Source: Pseudomonadota bacterium (GTDB lineage: Bacteria > Desulfobacterota > WTBG01 > CAIYCZ01). From it: a stretch of 5,238 nt of DNA. This document shows, in pieces, positions 5,084 through 5,238 of the stretch. The translations under genes and the position numbers were made by a program. The DNA is taken from positions 1 through 5,238 of the forward strand of contig JAPLIX010000383.1 of NCBI GenBank assembly GCA_026388865.1, written 5' to 3'. How positions within the stretch are numbered: the stretch's first letter is position 1; every line of letters begins with the position of its first letter. A model generated the notes under the pieces. That model was not told where the DNA came from. It was given only the letters and a program-made list of their open reading frames with translations, and searched no databases.

Positions 5084-5115
5084 AAAAAGCGGAGTTCCTT
5101 CAACTTCGCTTTTTT
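5084..5115 (+). terminator. Strong intrinsic terminator after the hydrolase gene
   Basis: A 13-bp stem (5084-5096 with 5102-5114, one G-U pair, core AAAAAGCG/CGCTTTTT) with a 5-nt loop CCTTC, followed by a T-run. Outer arms CAAAC (5076-5080) and GTTTG (5116-5120) can extend it. The A-run on the left means it could also work on the other strand. It lies 19 nt after the displaced stop at 5064, which supports 5064 as the original gene end. Confidence 0.8.
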
Positions 5116-5117
5116 GT

Positions 5118-5146
5118 TTGAAGACACTATTTTAGTGATATAGAAT
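5118..5146 (+). promoter_or_regulatory. Predicted promoter of the FAD oxidoreductase gene
   Basis: TTGAAG (5118-5123), 17-nt spacer, TAGAAT (5141-5146), 9 of 12 consensus matches. It sits directly behind the terminator, as expected for an independent transcription unit with a leader of about 43 nt. Confidence 0.45.
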
Positions 5147-5195
5147 ACTGAAATTAGTTTGAGAATACGCTGTTGCTATAACACAAAGATACCCT

Positions 5196-5238
5196 ATGAA
5201 ACGTTTTGATGTCGCAGTCATTGGAGCCGGTCCGGCTG
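5196..5238 (+). CDS. FAD-dependent oxidoreductase, N-terminal start only
   Basis: ATG 5196 opens MKRFDVAVIGAGPA and runs off the window after 14 codons. The FDVAVIGAGPA stretch is the first beta strand and the GxGxxG dinucleotide-binding loop of a Rossmann-fold flavoprotein, so an FAD-dependent oxidoreductase is the natural call; the subfamily cannot be read from 14 residues. The ribosome site is weak (AAAGAT, 5 nt before the ATG). The embedded fragment at 4839-4992 would match the continuation of such a protein. Confidence 0.75.
   Translation, partial: MKRFDVAVIGAGPA

Noticed and set aside
1..5238. DGR reverse transcriptase, Avd gene or template repeat, and tRNA/rRNA genes
   Set aside because: Looked for and not seen; nothing outside the two Lcl segments resembles an A-rich template copy of them.

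Overview
The window looks like a piece of chromosome from an environmental Gram-negative bacterium. The mix of secreted Lcl/DUF1566 proteins, thrombospondin-type-3 calcium repeats, Thr-rich linkers and a shared C-terminal fibronectin-like module is the style of Desulfobacterota or Nitrospirota. This placement rests on protein style only and is tentative. Shine-Dalgarno sites are strong in front of the two large genes.

Layout. 204-1775 (+) encodes a secreted 523-aa protein with two tandem Lcl/DUF1566 (C-type-lectin-like) domains, a calcium-repeat segment, a Thr-rich linker and a C-terminal fibronectin-III-like module. 1771-1949 is a structured non-coding repeat with near-perfect terminal inverted repeats, and its left end supplies the stop codon of that gene. 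1977-2027 (+) is a possible 16-codon mini-ORF with a good ribosome site. 2049-2633 (-) encodes a methionine-R-sulfoxide reductase (MsrB), probably exported, with a second strong internal start. 2634-3053 is a divergent intergenic region with promoters on both strands and two inverted repeats. 3054-4865 (+) encodes a secreted C45-family Ntn hydrolase/acyltransferase with a calcium-repeat N-terminus. Its C-terminal module is broken by a fragment of an FAD-dependent oxidoreductase gene (about 4839-4992), after which the module's tail resumes out of frame to 5064. A strong terminator follows (5084-5115), and a new FAD oxidoreductase gene starts at 5196 and runs off the window.

The most notable signal is in the first gene. 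The two Lcl domains are flanked by identical DNA, but they differ in 18 of 27 aligned codons, and 15 of those 18 differ only at codon positions 1 and 2. Most are NNC codons that can all be derived from AAC-like codons. This is the footprint of adenine-specific mutagenic retrohoming by a diversity-generating retroelement (DGR). No reverse transcriptase or template repeat is visible here, so the cassette would have to act from elsewhere. The second notable signal is the FAD-gene fragment spliced into the 3' end of the hydrolase gene, next to an apparently related intact gene start.

No operon joins the genes: msrB is divergent from the hydrolase gene and convergent with the Lcl gene. The shared theme is the cell envelope, with a putative variable binding protein, an exported repair enzyme and a secreted amide-bond enzyme.
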